Part shown: positions 54,008 to 63,102 of the stretch, piece after piece
How positions within the stretch are numbered: the stretch's first letter is position 1
Layout of the letters: each line of letters opens with the position of its first letter
From: Ensifer adhaerens
Lineage (GTDB): Bacteria > Pseudomonadota > Alphaproteobacteria > Rhizobiales > Rhizobiaceae
Length of the DNA stretch: 64,000 nucleotides
NCBI RefSeq assembly: GCF_028993555.1
Contig: NZ_CP118610.1
Location: 4,091,001 to 4,155,000 of the forward strand
Reading direction: 5' to 3'
Position numbers and translations under genes: made by a program
The notes under the pieces: generated by a model
Told to the model about the DNA's origin: nothing
The model's database searches: none
Seen by the model: the letters and a program-made list of their open reading frames with translations, nothing else

Positions 54008-54460
54008 TCAATTCATGAGCAAAATCGAGCTGTTGAGCGCCGTCGCAAACGCAACCCAGGCGAGATAGGGAAGGAACAACAGGGCCGAAACGCGATCCCG
54101 CTGCCAGCTTGCGACAACGAAACCAGCGATCGCAATCAAGAGCGCGATGATGACGATCAGGGCCGAAGAGATGTCCTTGATCCCGAAGAACAGCGGCGAC
54201 CAGAGGAGGTTGAGCATCATCTGCGCCAGCCACAAGCGCATGGCGGCGGCGCGGCGATGGTCAAGAAACATCCGGGCCCCGGCAATCCCGATCATCACGT
54301 AGAGGATCGACCACACCGGAGCGAAGATCCAATCGGGCGGATTGAACGCCGGTTTTGCCAGTGACTGGTACCATTGTCCGGGGATGTTGTTGTAGCCGAT
54401 GAGGAGACCGAGACCGAGAACGGCGGCGATGAAGACTGCATACACGATGGTTCTGTTCAT
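54008..54460 (-). CDS. tspO: TspO/MBR-family tryptophan-rich sensory protein
   Basis: A 150-residue membrane protein with five helices that binds tetrapyrroles such as protoporphyrin. The conserved elements are SLAKPAFNPPDWIFAPVWSI and the later NLLWSPLFFG and LPYLAWVAFATALN. In Sinorhizobium, TspO modulates gene expression under nutrient and oxygen limitation. It is transcribed away from a GNAT gene and lies downstream of the thioesterase gene, not coupled to it. Confidence 0.95.
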   Translation of the reverse strand: MNRTIVYAVFIAAVLGLGLLIGYNNIPGQWYQSLAKPAFNPPDWIFAPVWSILYVMIGIAGARMFLDHRRAAAMRLWLAQMMLNLLWSPLFFGIKDISSALIVIIALLIAIAGFVVASWQRDRVSALLFLPYLAWVAFATALNSSILLMN

Positions 54461-54544
54461 GGCCTCGACAGATAGAACAGACTTTCGGGCTTTCCATGGG
54501 GGCTGCCGTTTTGAAGCCGCGATCTGCCACCTATATCATGTGCC

Positions 54545-55099
54545 ATGAAGAGTTTCAGACGCATCGATATCCGGCCGGCCGCCCCGGATGACATCATGAT
54601 GATCGCCTCCGTCATCGTCGAAAGCTGGCGATCGACGTTCCGCGGGCTGATTTCCGACGATTTCCTCGATGGCATGAGCGTCGAGGAGCAGGCACTGCGC
54701 CATGCAAGGCGCATGCGTGTCGCCGATGTCTTCCATCTGGTCGCGGTCGACATGAGCACGAACAAGGTGATCGGCTTTGCCAATTATGGAAAAGCCCGAT
54801 CGATGCCGCCGCGTTTCGATCGCGAGCTCTACGCGCTCTATATCCTCAAGGAATTCCAAGGCGCCGGCATCGGCTCGGCACTGGTGCGCAGCGTTGCCGG
54901 CCATTGCCGGGAGCTGGGCGGCAAATCCCTGTTTGCCTGGGTGCTTTCCAGCAATCCGAACAGGGCGTTCTATGAACATCTGGGTGCCGTTGCCGTCGGC
55001 CAGGGCCAGGTGAGCCTCGGTGGTGAAAACCACGACCAGACGGCCTATCGCTGGGACGACCTGGTAAAGCTCTCCGGCGCGGGCCGCTTTTCGGCGTGA
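54545..55099 (+). CDS. GNAT-family N-acetyltransferase
   Basis: A 184-residue acetyltransferase. It begins IRPAAPDDIMMIASVIVESW and has the acetyl-CoA loop LKEFQGAGIGSALVRSVAG, then SNPNRAFYEHLGA near the C-terminus, the standard GNAT order. Divergent from tspO across 84 bases. Acceptor unknown. Confidence 0.9.
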   Translation: MKSFRRIDIRPAAPDDIMMIASVIVESWRSTFRGLISDDFLDGMSVEEQALRHARRMRVADVFHLVAVDMSTNKVIGFANYGKARSMPPRFDRELYALYILKEFQGAGIGSALVRSVAGHCRELGGKSLFAWVLSSNPNRAFYEHLGAVAVGQGQVSLGGENHDQTAYRWDDLVKLSGAGRFSA

Positions 55100-55145
55100 G
55101 GCAGTTCCGGACGCAATATCGCTGCGCGCTTGCCATCGAACCGCT

Positions 55146-56237
55146 TTAGCTGCGGCCGAGCCGGACGATGTGCTGATCCCAGGCAACGCGGCTCTGGCTC
55201 GCCTTGAAGTGCCCATCATAAGAGGAAACGGCAAAGCCGTGCTCGGCGCTGGCGACCCCTGCCGCATCGGCGACGCGCTCTTCCTTCAAGACGGCGCCGG
55301 TTCGTGCATCGAGCGACACGGCCACGCCGCCCTTCGGCGAGGTCAGGCCAACGAGCCCTTCGCGCCGGTTGACCGCGATCGCGCCGACATAATTCGCCAG
55401 CGCTTCCGTCGTGCGCTCCGGCAACGACAGGAACTTCAGGTCCTCGCCCCTGGAGAAGGATCCGACGAGCGGCGGCAGATCGTTGCGGGCGCCCTCGTAC
55501 TGGCAGGCAAACCAGATCTCCCCCTTCGGGCCGATATCGACGTGGCGTGTCGAAAGACGGCTGAGCTCGGCAGGTAACCCATGCTTCTGCACGAGCGCAC
55601 CGGTTTTCGTGTCCACCAGCGTCAGGCTCGGCTCCATATGGTCGAGATTGAGCTTGGTGCGGCCGAAATCCGGGTGGGTCTCGATGCCGCCATTGGCAAT
55701 GGCGAGCAGGTGACCGTCGGCTGTCAGCGTCATGTCGTGCGGGCCGATGCCGTAGGTTGGGAATTCGCCGATGCGGGTGAAGTCGTCGGTGCCGTCATAG
55801 ATGCCGACCATGCCGCGATTGGCGGCGAAGTCGTTCTCCGTGGCATAGAGCAGCTTGCCATCGGCCGAGAAGCAGCCATGGCCGTAGAAATGCCGGCCCT
55901 CGGCCGCAGCAATCACGATCGGCTCGGCGGTCCCGTCGGTCGCAAGGATCATCGCATAGGTGCCGGGACGGCGTGCAAAGGCGACGGCTCGGTGCGTGGC
56001 CGGAGAATAGGCCATGCCATGCGCACGCGCCGGCAGCGCCGTGCGATCGATGATTTCGCCCGTTTCCGTCAGCGTCGCCACGCCATAGCTTCCATCCGGC
56101 GCCATGAAGGCTGAGGCAAAGACGGCATCGGCTCTGCCAAGCGCGAAGGTCCGATCGGGCGCGAGGCTCGCGACCCAGGCGGCGCCCGCCATTTTCAGGA
56201 AACTGCGTCGGTCGATCAGACCCGTGGCCGCCATCAT
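55146..56237 (-). CDS. DUF1513 beta-propeller protein with Tat signal
   Basis: A 363-residue exported protein. The N-terminal twin-arginine signal DRRSFLKMAGAAWVASLAP sends it folded to the periplasm. The rest has repeated beta-propeller strands (for example GHGCFSADGKLLYATENDF and GIGPHDMTLTADGHLLAIAN). DUF1513 proteins usually sit in operons with imelysins and a di-heme oxidoreductase, in iron-related loci. Here the same partners are upstream on the same strand but corA lies in between. GGAG precedes the ATG. Function unproven. Confidence 0.9.
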   Translation of the reverse strand: MMAATGLIDRRSFLKMAGAAWVASLAPDRTFALGRADAVFASAFMAPDGSYGVATLTETGEIIDRTALPARAHGMAYSPATHRAVAFARRPGTYAMILATDGTAEPIVIAAAEGRHFYGHGCFSADGKLLYATENDFAANRGMVGIYDGTDDFTRIGEFPTYGIGPHDMTLTADGHLLAIANGGIETHPDFGRTKLNLDHMEPSLTLVDTKTGALVQKHGLPAELSRLSTRHVDIGPKGEIWFACQYEGARNDLPPLVGSFSRGEDLKFLSLPERTTEALANYVGAIAVNRREGLVGLTSPKGGVAVSLDARTGAVLKEERVADAAGVASAEHGFAVSSYDGHFKASQSRVAWDQHIVRLGRS

Positions 56238-56270
56238 GCTGTCGTCTCCACCAAGGCATTTTCGGTGAAA

Positions 56271-56296
56271 CGGCGGCGCCTGGCGCCGCCGCTTGC
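56271..56296 (-). terminator. Hairpin terminator after corA
   Basis: CGGCGGCGCC (56271-56280) / GGCGCCGCCG (56282-56291), perfect 10-base arms; on the minus strand followed by TTTCACC. Lies between corA and the DUF1513 gene. Confidence 0.6.
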
Positions 56297-56313
56297 GTAA
56301 GCGGACGATGCGG

Positions 56314-57303
56314 TCAGAGCCAGCCGCGCCGCTTGAAGTAGAAATAGGGCACGATCGCGGAGATCACCATCAGCATCAGTGCCGCAGGGTAGCCGAACTC
56401 CCACTGCAGCTCCGGCATCACGCCGAAGTTCATGCCGTAGATCGAGGCGACCAGTGTCGGCGGCAGGAAGACGACGGCGGCAACCGAGAAGATCTTGATG
56501 ATCTGGTTCTGCTCGAGGTTGATGAGACCCAGCGTCGCATCGAGCAGGAAGTTGATCTTGTTCGACAGGAACAGCGCGTGGTCGCCGAGCGACGTTGCGT
56601 CCCGTTGGATCAGCTTGATCCGCTGCCGGCTTTCCTTTCCAGCCTTGCGCGGCCCCATGCCTTCGAGCGCCACGTGATAGGCGACGAGCCGACCGATGCT
56701 GACGAGGCTTTCCCGGATGACCGTCAGGAGGTCGCCCTTCTGGCCGATCTGCTCGATCAGCGACTGCAGGTCGCGCGTCTTCTTGGTGGCGCTGGCATTG
56801 GTCTTGCGGAACACCTCGCGCGAAATCGCGTCGACCTCGCTGCCGGCACGTTCCAGCGCATCCGCCGTACGGTCGATAATCGCTTCCAAGAGGCCGAGCA
56901 TCACCAGTTCGCCGCTCTCGCAAATCTGGCCGTTGGCCTTCTGGATGCGGTGGGAAAACGTCTGGAACGGCTTCGGGTCGGCATGGCGGACCGTGACCAG
57001 CGTCGCGCCCTTGAGGATGAAGGTCACCGGCACCTTGACCGGATAGTCGCTGTCGAGCTTGGCGGCCGCCGTCATCGTCATGAATTCGGCGCCGTCCTCC
57101 TGGTAGAGGCGGTCGGAAAGCTCGATCTCCTGCATCTCGTCACGGGTGGGAATCTCGATGCCGAGCTGCCCTTCGACGAGGCGCGTTTCCTCGGTCGACG
57201 GATTGAGAAGATCGTACCAGATGGCAGGGGTCGGCAAGGCGATGCCATCCAGCATGTCGACGAGCACGAGGTGGCTGTTCTGGCTTTTGAAGATGCGCAG
57301 CAT
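56314..57303 (-). CDS. corA: CorA-family magnesium transporter
   Basis: A 329-residue divalent cation channel of the CorA family. The C-terminal two helices carry the hallmark YGMNFG after the first helix, with VFLPPTLVASIYGMNFGVMP, and a basic end FKRRGWL. The N-terminal cytoplasmic funnel has the long helix ESLVSIGRLVAYHVALEG. The ATG at 57303, with GGAG six bases before, gives MLRIFKSQNSHLVLV, the usual start; ATGs at 57315 and 57327 are in frame. It is bounded by hairpins on both sides and splits the imelysin locus. Confidence 0.92.
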   Translation of the reverse strand: MLRIFKSQNSHLVLVDMLDGIALPTPAIWYDLLNPSTEETRLVEGQLGIEIPTRDEMQEIELSDRLYQEDGAEFMTMTAAAKLDSDYPVKVPVTFILKGATLVTVRHADPKPFQTFSHRIQKANGQICESGELVMLGLLEAIIDRTADALERAGSEVDAISREVFRKTNASATKKTRDLQSLIEQIGQKGDLLTVIRESLVSIGRLVAYHVALEGMGPRKAGKESRQRIKLIQRDATSLGDHALFLSNKINFLLDATLGLINLEQNQIIKIFSVAAVVFLPPTLVASIYGMNFGVMPELQWEFGYPAALMLMVISAIVPYFYFKRRGWL

Positions 57304-57432
57304 ATTGGGCTCCATAGGGCGAGTCATCCGACCGCCGTGAAGCCCTGATCAAATCAGGACCGGACGGTCGTGAGCGTGAAGGCTCGACTTCGACTGTCGG
57401 GGTTCATTGTAGGTTGGTCCTTGTGGTGAAAC

Positions 57433-57452
57433 GTGCCCGTGAGAGCGGGCAC
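57433..57452 (-). terminator. Hairpin after the second imelysin gene
   Basis: GTGCCCG / CGGGCAC with a six-base loop, followed on the minus strand by GTTTC. It sits between the second imelysin gene and corA, so the imelysin transcript may end here. Confidence 0.5.
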
Positions 57453-57512
57453 GGAAAGCGCTTTGCGCCTAAAAGCCTTGATTGTCAACACCCTGCCAGC
57501 GCGGCTGTTTTG

Positions 57513-58628
57513 TCAGTCGCCGTCGGCAAACGAGAAGCCTGCGCCAAGCCCGATCGCGCCGCCGAAATCGTTGTTCAGGCGGTTGAGGAGGTCGTTGGTA
57601 TTGAGCGACAGAAAGGCGAGTTTGGCGCGCTTGTCCTCATCGGTGAGGGCGGCGTCGATTGGTCCATCGATGTTGCCGGCCATGCCGATCACCGACTTGA
57701 AGACGAAATCGGCCGAACCCGCCACCGAGCGGCTGTCTTCCGGCAGCAGGCTTTGCATGTCGGCGACATCGAACAGCGTCTTCAGGCCCCGGACGTTGCC
57801 GGCGATCGAGGCCATGGTGTTGCCGGAGCGCCAGTAGATCGCGAGCTTCGGATGTCCCTTGTCGTCCTTGCCTTCGTAGAACGGCTTCAGGCGCTGGTCC
57901 TTCACTGTCTCGACGCCATGGACGAGAATGCCGAGCAGTTCGGTGGCCGCCTCGCGGTTGTCGCGGAAATCGGGATTGTCAGGGCCCGGATGTTTCCAGG
58001 CGGCCTGGATGCCGTCGGGCTTCTGCCAGGCGGCGAGGAATTCGTTGGCGATATCATCGAGGTTCTTTGTGATCGCCAGGCCGTAGCGGCAGCGGAAGTC
58101 GCCCTCCTTGCCCGACAGCGCTTCGGAGCCGGTACCGTAGAGCACGTATTCGAGCGCACCCAGCCCTTGCGCGGCCACGCTCTTGCCCTTGAGCTTGGCT
58201 ACGTCGGCCGCGCTTTCATCCTGCTTGGAAAGGATTGCCTGCACCTGCTTCAGTCCCGTGCTCTTGCGGTCGGGATAGAAGAGAAAGCGTTCGAAGCGGT
58301 TCTGTTCGAGCGCCGGGCCGAGCCTGACGATCTCGATCGCCGACCAGGCACCGACCAGATCGGAAAAGGCGCCTTGAGCGCTCTTAAGCGCCGGCTTCGA
58401 CGGTGCCGCGCAGAGCTTGGCCGTTGCGACGTTTGCGGCCGCGGCTTTCTCCGTCAGTTTGCGATAGCCGGGGATGACGAAGTCGTCGACGGCCTTGGCC
58501 ATCACCGTCGGCACGGCGGCCTCGTTGACGACGCGCGGCGAGAGCGCGCTGCCTTCCTGAGCCATCGTCGGGAACGCGGTCGCCAATGTCAGGGCGAATG
58601 CGAGGGTGAGTGTATGCGTGCGGGGCAT
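57513..58628 (-). CDS. Imelysin-family periplasmic protein (lacks the motif histidine)
   Basis: A 371-residue exported protein with a signal peptide (MPRTHTLTLAFALTLATAFP then TMAQ). Imelysin-type helices are visible, but where the first imelysin has GYHAIE this one has GLGALEYVLYG, so the histidine of the iron-linked GxHxxE motif is replaced by glycine. Such paralogues normally follow the di-heme oxidoreductase gene. The start codon shares one base with the stop of that gene (TGATG), so translation is coupled. Role probably accessory to iron uptake (inference). Confidence 0.9.
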   Translation of the reverse strand: MPRTHTLTLAFALTLATAFPTMAQEGSALSPRVVNEAAVPTVMAKAVDDFVIPGYRKLTEKAAAANVATAKLCAAPSKPALKSAQGAFSDLVGAWSAIEIVRLGPALEQNRFERFLFYPDRKSTGLKQVQAILSKQDESAADVAKLKGKSVAAQGLGALEYVLYGTGSEALSGKEGDFRCRYGLAITKNLDDIANEFLAAWQKPDGIQAAWKHPGPDNPDFRDNREAATELLGILVHGVETVKDQRLKPFYEGKDDKGHPKLAIYWRSGNTMASIAGNVRGLKTLFDVADMQSLLPEDSRSVAGSADFVFKSVIGMAGNIDGPIDAALTDEDKRAKLAFLSLNTNDLLNRLNNDFGGAIGLGAGFSFADGD

Positions 58629-60157
58629 CAGAGTGACTCCAGGAAGGCAAGGAGATCGCGGCGATCGCTTGCGGCAAGGGCGGCAAAGGCATCGCGGGCC
58701 TTCTGCCCTTCGCCGCCGTGCCAGAGGATCGCTTCGGTGAAATTGCGGGCGCGTCCGTCGTGCAGCAGGAAAGTGTGCCCGCTGACGGTCTTCGTCAAGC
58801 CGATGCCCCAGAGTGGCGGCGTGCGCCACTCTCGGCCGGTGGCGACACCTACCTGCTGTCCGTCCTCAAGGCCTTCGCCCATGTCGTGCAGCAGGAAATC
58901 GGAATAGGGCCAGATCAGCTGGAACGACTGCGCCTTGTTTGCTGCATCCCGGCGGGTGACGAATTTCGGCGTGTGGCAGCTGGTGCAGCCGAGGTCGTAG
59001 AAGGCCTTCTTGCCGCGAAGCGTCTCGGCAAAGCTCGCCTTGCGCCGCGCCGGCACGGCAAGGTTTTCCGAATAGAAGGTCACGAGGTCGAGCACCGGAT
59101 CGGGCGCCTCGGTCGAACCAAGCCGTTCCTGCACACCGGTCGCCATGGTGAGGCATTTCACCTGAGCGGCCGTGCAGTCGCCATGGGGTCGGTCGGCGTT
59201 GGGGGAGGAGATGCCGATATCTGTGGCAAAGGCGTCGGCGCTTTGCTGTCGCACGGTGGCGTTCTGCGCCTTCCAGCCGAACCGCCCGAGCATCAGCTTG
59301 CCGGTCCTGGCGTCGCGCGTCAGTGCCGGGCGGCCGCTGATGCCGTCGCCGTCGGTGTCGTCAGGGTCGGCAAGGGCGAGAACATCCGCCTCATGGATCG
59401 CCTCGACGAGGCCGAGCCCGATCATCGGCTGGGCCACGCGCGGCGAGAGCGTCGTTGCCGGATCGAGAGGTCCGTAGGCAAGGTCGGTCACCGAATAGCG
59501 CGGCCGGCGCAGCGAAGCTTTTTCGCCGTCGGGGAAGGTGAACGGCTCCTCTGTATAACTGACTTCCAGATGTCCTTCGGCATCAAGGCCCGGCACAGCG
59601 CTGTCCTGAAGCTGGGCGCCATAGACCGGATCCGGGAAATTCACGACCTGATGTGCCTCGACCAACCGGCGTTCCTCCTCGTCGCGTGGCGGGCGCGCCA
59701 GGCGGAAGAACATCGAGGTCGTGTCGACGGCGCCTTCGGGCGGCCGGCCGCGACCGTCCTTCAGGTGACAGCTCTGGCAAGCGCGCGCGTTGTAGAGCGG
59801 GCCAAGCCCGTCGGAGGCCTGCGTGGAGGAGGGCGAGGAAACCCAGAGCTTGCGGAAGAGGGCATTGCCGAGCTTGAAGCCTTCCTCCTCCTGGAAGGTA
59901 AGGTTGGCTGAGAACTGGGAGAAGCTGTCGGCATTGACGGGCGCGATCGAGGTCGCAGCACCTCCGGACATCGCCTCGAAGGTTTCCGCCTTGGAGAAAT
60001 CCGTCGTCGGTCGCGTCACCGTTGCGACGCGATCGCGGTCGGCGTTGCTCAGATCGGTGCGTTTGGTCGGGAAATAGTCGCCGGCAGCGGCGGGCAGGGC
60101 CGTTAGCAGCGCCTGGGCGAGAAGGAGCGCGAAAAGGCGAGATGCGCCAGATTTCAT
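58628..60157 (-). CDS. Di-heme oxidoreductase (DUF1111, thiol oxidoreductase-like)
   Basis: A 509-residue periplasmic protein with a signal peptide ending LPAAAG. Two c-type haem sites are visible: CQSCH at 127-131 and CTSCH in the last quarter. The MauG-like cytochrome c peroxidase relatives reduce peroxide or oxidise partner proteins. DUF1111 proteins regularly sit between two imelysin genes, suggesting redox handling of iron, perhaps oxidation or reduction of Fe before or after binding. The ATG at 60157 is chosen because it starts the signal peptide. It follows the first imelysin by 49 bases. Confidence 0.9.
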   Translation of the reverse strand: MKSGASRLFALLLAQALLTALPAAAGDYFPTKRTDLSNADRDRVATVTRPTTDFSKAETFEAMSGGAATSIAPVNADSFSQFSANLTFQEEEGFKLGNALFRKLWVSSPSSTQASDGLGPLYNARACQSCHLKDGRGRPPEGAVDTTSMFFRLARPPRDEEERRLVEAHQVVNFPDPVYGAQLQDSAVPGLDAEGHLEVSYTEEPFTFPDGEKASLRRPRYSVTDLAYGPLDPATTLSPRVAQPMIGLGLVEAIHEADVLALADPDDTDGDGISGRPALTRDARTGKLMLGRFGWKAQNATVRQQSADAFATDIGISSPNADRPHGDCTAAQVKCLTMATGVQERLGSTEAPDPVLDLVTFYSENLAVPARRKASFAETLRGKKAFYDLGCTSCHTPKFVTRRDAANKAQSFQLIWPYSDFLLHDMGEGLEDGQQVGVATGREWRTPPLWGIGLTKTVSGHTFLLHDGRARNFTEAILWHGGEGQKARDAFAALAASDRRDLLAFLESL

Positions 60158-60206
60158 CAGGGGAGGATCGAGCCGCACCGGGTGCGATGCGGCCCGCCTT
60201 TTCAGC

Positions 60207-61487
60207 TTATTGGAAGACGGCGTTAGGATTGTCCAGGCTGTCCGAACCTTCAAGCTCGATCGTGCCGAGATCCAGCGACGCAATGACGCGCTGAACGGTC
60301 TTTGCCTGGGCGATCAGGCCGTCGATCGCCGCCTGAACGGTGGCGTTGCCCTCGGCATTGCCTTCGCCGATCATCTGGTCGTAGGCCTCGGTGGTCTCCG
60401 CGCGCTTGGCCATCGCCTGCATCTTCTCGACCGTGGTCGAAAGGTTGCCGGCCATTTCCTTGTCGAGTGCCGCATCCTTGGCAGCGACGAGTTCGGAGAG
60501 CGACGGGCCGGTCATCTTCGTGCCGTCGACGCGGGTGTATTCGCCGGTATAGGCCGACTGAATACCGATCGCGTCATGCAGATGCGAGTTGTGCGTGTTG
60601 TCGGAGAAGCAATCGTGCTCTTCTTCCGGATCGTGCAAGAGCAGGCCGAGCTTCATGCGCTCGCCGGCAAGTTCGCCGTAGGAGAGCGAGCCCATGCCGG
60701 TGAGGATGGCAACGAGGCCGGCCTTGGGGTCAGCCTCGACCGCCTTGGTGGCGGCACCATCCGGCGTCCAGTTGGCGACCATTTCCTTGAGGTCGGAAAC
60801 GAGCAGCTCGGTCGCGGCCTTCAGATAGGCGGCGCGACGATCGCAATTGCCGCCGGTGCAGGCCTTGGTGTCGTAATCGGTGTAGGGGCGGTTGCCAGCA
60901 CCCGCCTTGGTGCCGTTCAGGTCCTGGCCCCAGAGCAGGAATTCGATCGCGTGGTAGCCGGTGGCGACGTTCGCCTCGATGCCACCCGCTTCCTGCAGCG
61001 TGCCGGCCAGGAATTCCGGCGTGATGTTGCTGGCGTCGACATCCTTGCCGTCGATCTTGATCGTCTTGTTGGCAATCACGTTGGCGGTGAAGAGGGCGTT
61101 TTCGTCGCTCTCGGTGCCATAGCTCGGGTCGACATAGTCGATCAGGCCCTCGTCGAGCGGCCAGGCGTTGACCTTGCCTTCCCATTCGTCAACGATCGCG
61201 TTGCCGAAGCGGTAGACTTCGGTTTCCTGGTAGGGGTTGCGGGCCTTCTTCCAGGCGTCGCGCGCTGCCTTCAGCGTTTCTTCGCTCGGCGTCGCGATCA
61301 GCGCGTCGACAGCCTTGTTCAGGGCTTCGGCGGTCGTCAGCGCATCTTCGAACTTGGCATGGGCGACAGCGGTGTAATGCTTTACCACGGCGGCGGCGTC
61401 GGTTGCGGCGTGGGCCGGCTGCAGGGCCAGCACCGACGTTGCCGTCATGAACGCCAGCGCGGCGCCGCGGATGAATTTCTTGGTCAT
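60207..61487 (-). CDS. Imelysin-family iron-binding periplasmic protein (IrpA/ICMP type)
   Basis: A 426-residue exported protein of the imelysin/insulin-cleaving membrane protease family. The signal peptide ends ALQPAHA. It has the two-lobed helical imelysin layout and the conserved GxHxxE motif GYHAIE (H179, E182), linked to iron binding. A cysteine pair in TKACTGGNC is also present. Members such as IrpA are needed for growth under iron limitation. First gene of the imelysin, di-heme oxidoreductase, imelysin unit, with its promoter region at 61490-61675. Confidence 0.93.
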   Translation of the reverse strand: MTKKFIRGAALAFMTATSVLALQPAHAATDAAAVVKHYTAVAHAKFEDALTTAEALNKAVDALIATPSEETLKAARDAWKKARNPYQETEVYRFGNAIVDEWEGKVNAWPLDEGLIDYVDPSYGTESDENALFTANVIANKTIKIDGKDVDASNITPEFLAGTLQEAGGIEANVATGYHAIEFLLWGQDLNGTKAGAGNRPYTDYDTKACTGGNCDRRAAYLKAATELLVSDLKEMVANWTPDGAATKAVEADPKAGLVAILTGMGSLSYGELAGERMKLGLLLHDPEEEHDCFSDNTHNSHLHDAIGIQSAYTGEYTRVDGTKMTGPSLSELVAAKDAALDKEMAGNLSTTVEKMQAMAKRAETTEAYDQMIGEGNAEGNATVQAAIDGLIAQAKTVQRVIASLDLGTIELEGSDSLDNPNAVFQ

Positions 61488-61623
61488 GACCCTCTCCTGT
61501 TGCTTCCTTCGGCGCAGCCGAGCGAGCCGGCAAACGCGGCATCGTTCAGGCGTCGGGCCATGAGAAAAGGCCCCGGCCGGGCCTGCCTCTCATGAACCAA
61601 AAGCAAACTTGTGTCAAAGTGTA

Positions 61624-61673
61624 TAGTTTAGAACGTTTTCAATCTGATGCGCGTGTTTTGACCATTGTCAAAA
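61624..61673. promoter_or_regulatory. Promoter region of the imelysin operon with ICE-like half-site and palindrome
   Basis: TTTAGAACGTTTTCAAT (61628-61644) has an intact TTTAGAA arm of the Irr box but a second arm that matches at only 4 of 7 positions. Upstream on the minus strand lies a perfect dyad TTTTGAC-CATT-GTCAAAA (61656-61673). Either could be the iron-regulatory element. Confidence 0.4.
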
Positions 61674-61677
61674 GGCG

Positions 61678-62967
61678 TCAACCCTTGCGTTGCATCAGGC
61701 AGAAGAAGAAGCCGTCGGTGCCGGTTGACGCGGGCGTCAGCGTTACCGTCTTCATGTCGGCCGACCAGGGTTGCGGCTTGTCGGTGCCGAAGAGTGTCGC
61801 CCAGATGTCGGCCGCCGACAGGATCTCGAATTCCGGATTGTCTTCGCAGAAGCCGTAGACCTGGGCTTCGTTCTCCTCGGGGAGCACCGAGCAGGTGACG
61901 TAGATGAGGTGACCACCCGGTCGGACGAACTGGGCGGCACTCGCCAGCGCTTCCTCCTGTTGCGAGATGCGCTCTTCGAGGTTCTTCTGGTTGAGCCGCC
62001 ATTTCGTGTCCGGGCGGCGGCGCCAGGTGCCGGTGCCGGTGCACGGCGCATCGACGAGTACGCGGTCGAATCGGCCGGCAAGCGGAGCAAGGCTGTCGGT
62101 GGATTCATGCACCTGGACATTGCGGGTGCCAGCGCGCTTCAGCCGCTCGATGATTGGGGCGAGGCGCTTGCGGTCGGTGTCGTAGGCGTGCACCTGGCCC
62201 TTGTTGTTCATTGCCGCCGACATGGCGAGCGTCTTGCCGCCGCCGCCGGCACAATAGTCGAGTACCTGTTCGCCTTCCTGCGGGAAGGCAAGATCGGCAA
62301 CGATCTGCGAGCCTTCGTCCTGGACCTCGAACCAGCCCTTCTGGAAGGAAAGCTCGGCCGTCACGTTCGGCAGGCGCGAGGCGCCTTCGCCGGCCGGGAT
62401 GCGGATGCCGTTGCGGGCGATGGTTGCGGGTTCGGCGCCGCTTCGCTCCAGCGCCTTCAGCACCTTGGCGCGCGAAGCCTTCAGCGTATTGGCGCGCAGG
62501 TCGAGCGTCGGTCGGCCGGCGAGCGCCTTGGCTTCATCGAGCCAGTCGTCGGAGAAGTTTTCCTCGAAGGAGGCTTGCACCCATTCGGGGATGTCGCCCT
62601 GGACATGGGCCGGCGCGTCTCCGAGCCGTCGCGTCGTGAAGGCCTGCATGTGCTCGGTGGAGGGGGCTTCCGGCGCGAACTTGTCGCCGTCGAGTTCGGC
62701 AGCGAGCGCTTCCGGGGTGAAGCCCCATTGCCGGTACATCACGGCATGGCCGAGTGCTGCAGCGCTGTCGCTGTCCATCAGGTAGGCGTGCGAGAGTTTC
62801 ATGCGAAGGGCGTCGTAGACGATGTTGCCGATCGCGGAGCGGTCGCCGGATCCGGCGAAGCGGTGGGAGAGGCCCCAATCCTTGAGCGCGTCGGCGACCG
62901 GGCGCTTCCGCTTTTCGATATCCTCAAGAACTTCAATGGCTCCAGCGAGCCTGCCGCCCAAACGCAT
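61678..62967 (-). CDS. rsmB: 16S rRNA (cytosine-C5) methyltransferase, RsmB/NOP2 family
   Basis: A 429-residue SAM-dependent RNA methyltransferase. The N-terminal helical part (1-150) resembles the NusB-like domain of RsmB, and the catalytic domain contains VLDYCAGGGGKTLAMSA, the DAPCTGTGTWRRRPD loop and the catalytic cysteine in VTCSVLPEENE. It modifies a cytosine in 16S rRNA; whether the site equals E. coli C967 is inferred from homology. The divergent imelysin operon promoter begins right at its stop. Confidence 0.93.
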   Translation of the reverse strand: MRLGGRLAGAIEVLEDIEKRKRPVADALKDWGLSHRFAGSGDRSAIGNIVYDALRMKLSHAYLMDSDSAAALGHAVMYRQWGFTPEALAAELDGDKFAPEAPSTEHMQAFTTRRLGDAPAHVQGDIPEWVQASFEENFSDDWLDEAKALAGRPTLDLRANTLKASRAKVLKALERSGAEPATIARNGIRIPAGEGASRLPNVTAELSFQKGWFEVQDEGSQIVADLAFPQEGEQVLDYCAGGGGKTLAMSAAMNNKGQVHAYDTDRKRLAPIIERLKRAGTRNVQVHESTDSLAPLAGRFDRVLVDAPCTGTGTWRRRPDTKWRLNQKNLEERISQQEEALASAAQFVRPGGHLIYVTCSVLPEENEAQVYGFCEDNPEFEILSAADIWATLFGTDKPQPWSADMKTVTLTPASTGTDGFFFCLMQRKG

Positions 62968-63102
62968 CTTCGATCAACTCCTTTTTCGCCGTGGTAGCGG
63001 CGATGGCATCGAAGAGCAAGACGGCGGAGAAGATTAACCGCGAAGAACGGTCTTTCTCAAGTAAACCCACCCGGCGATTGGCCGGACGGCAGTATTTCAA
63101 GA

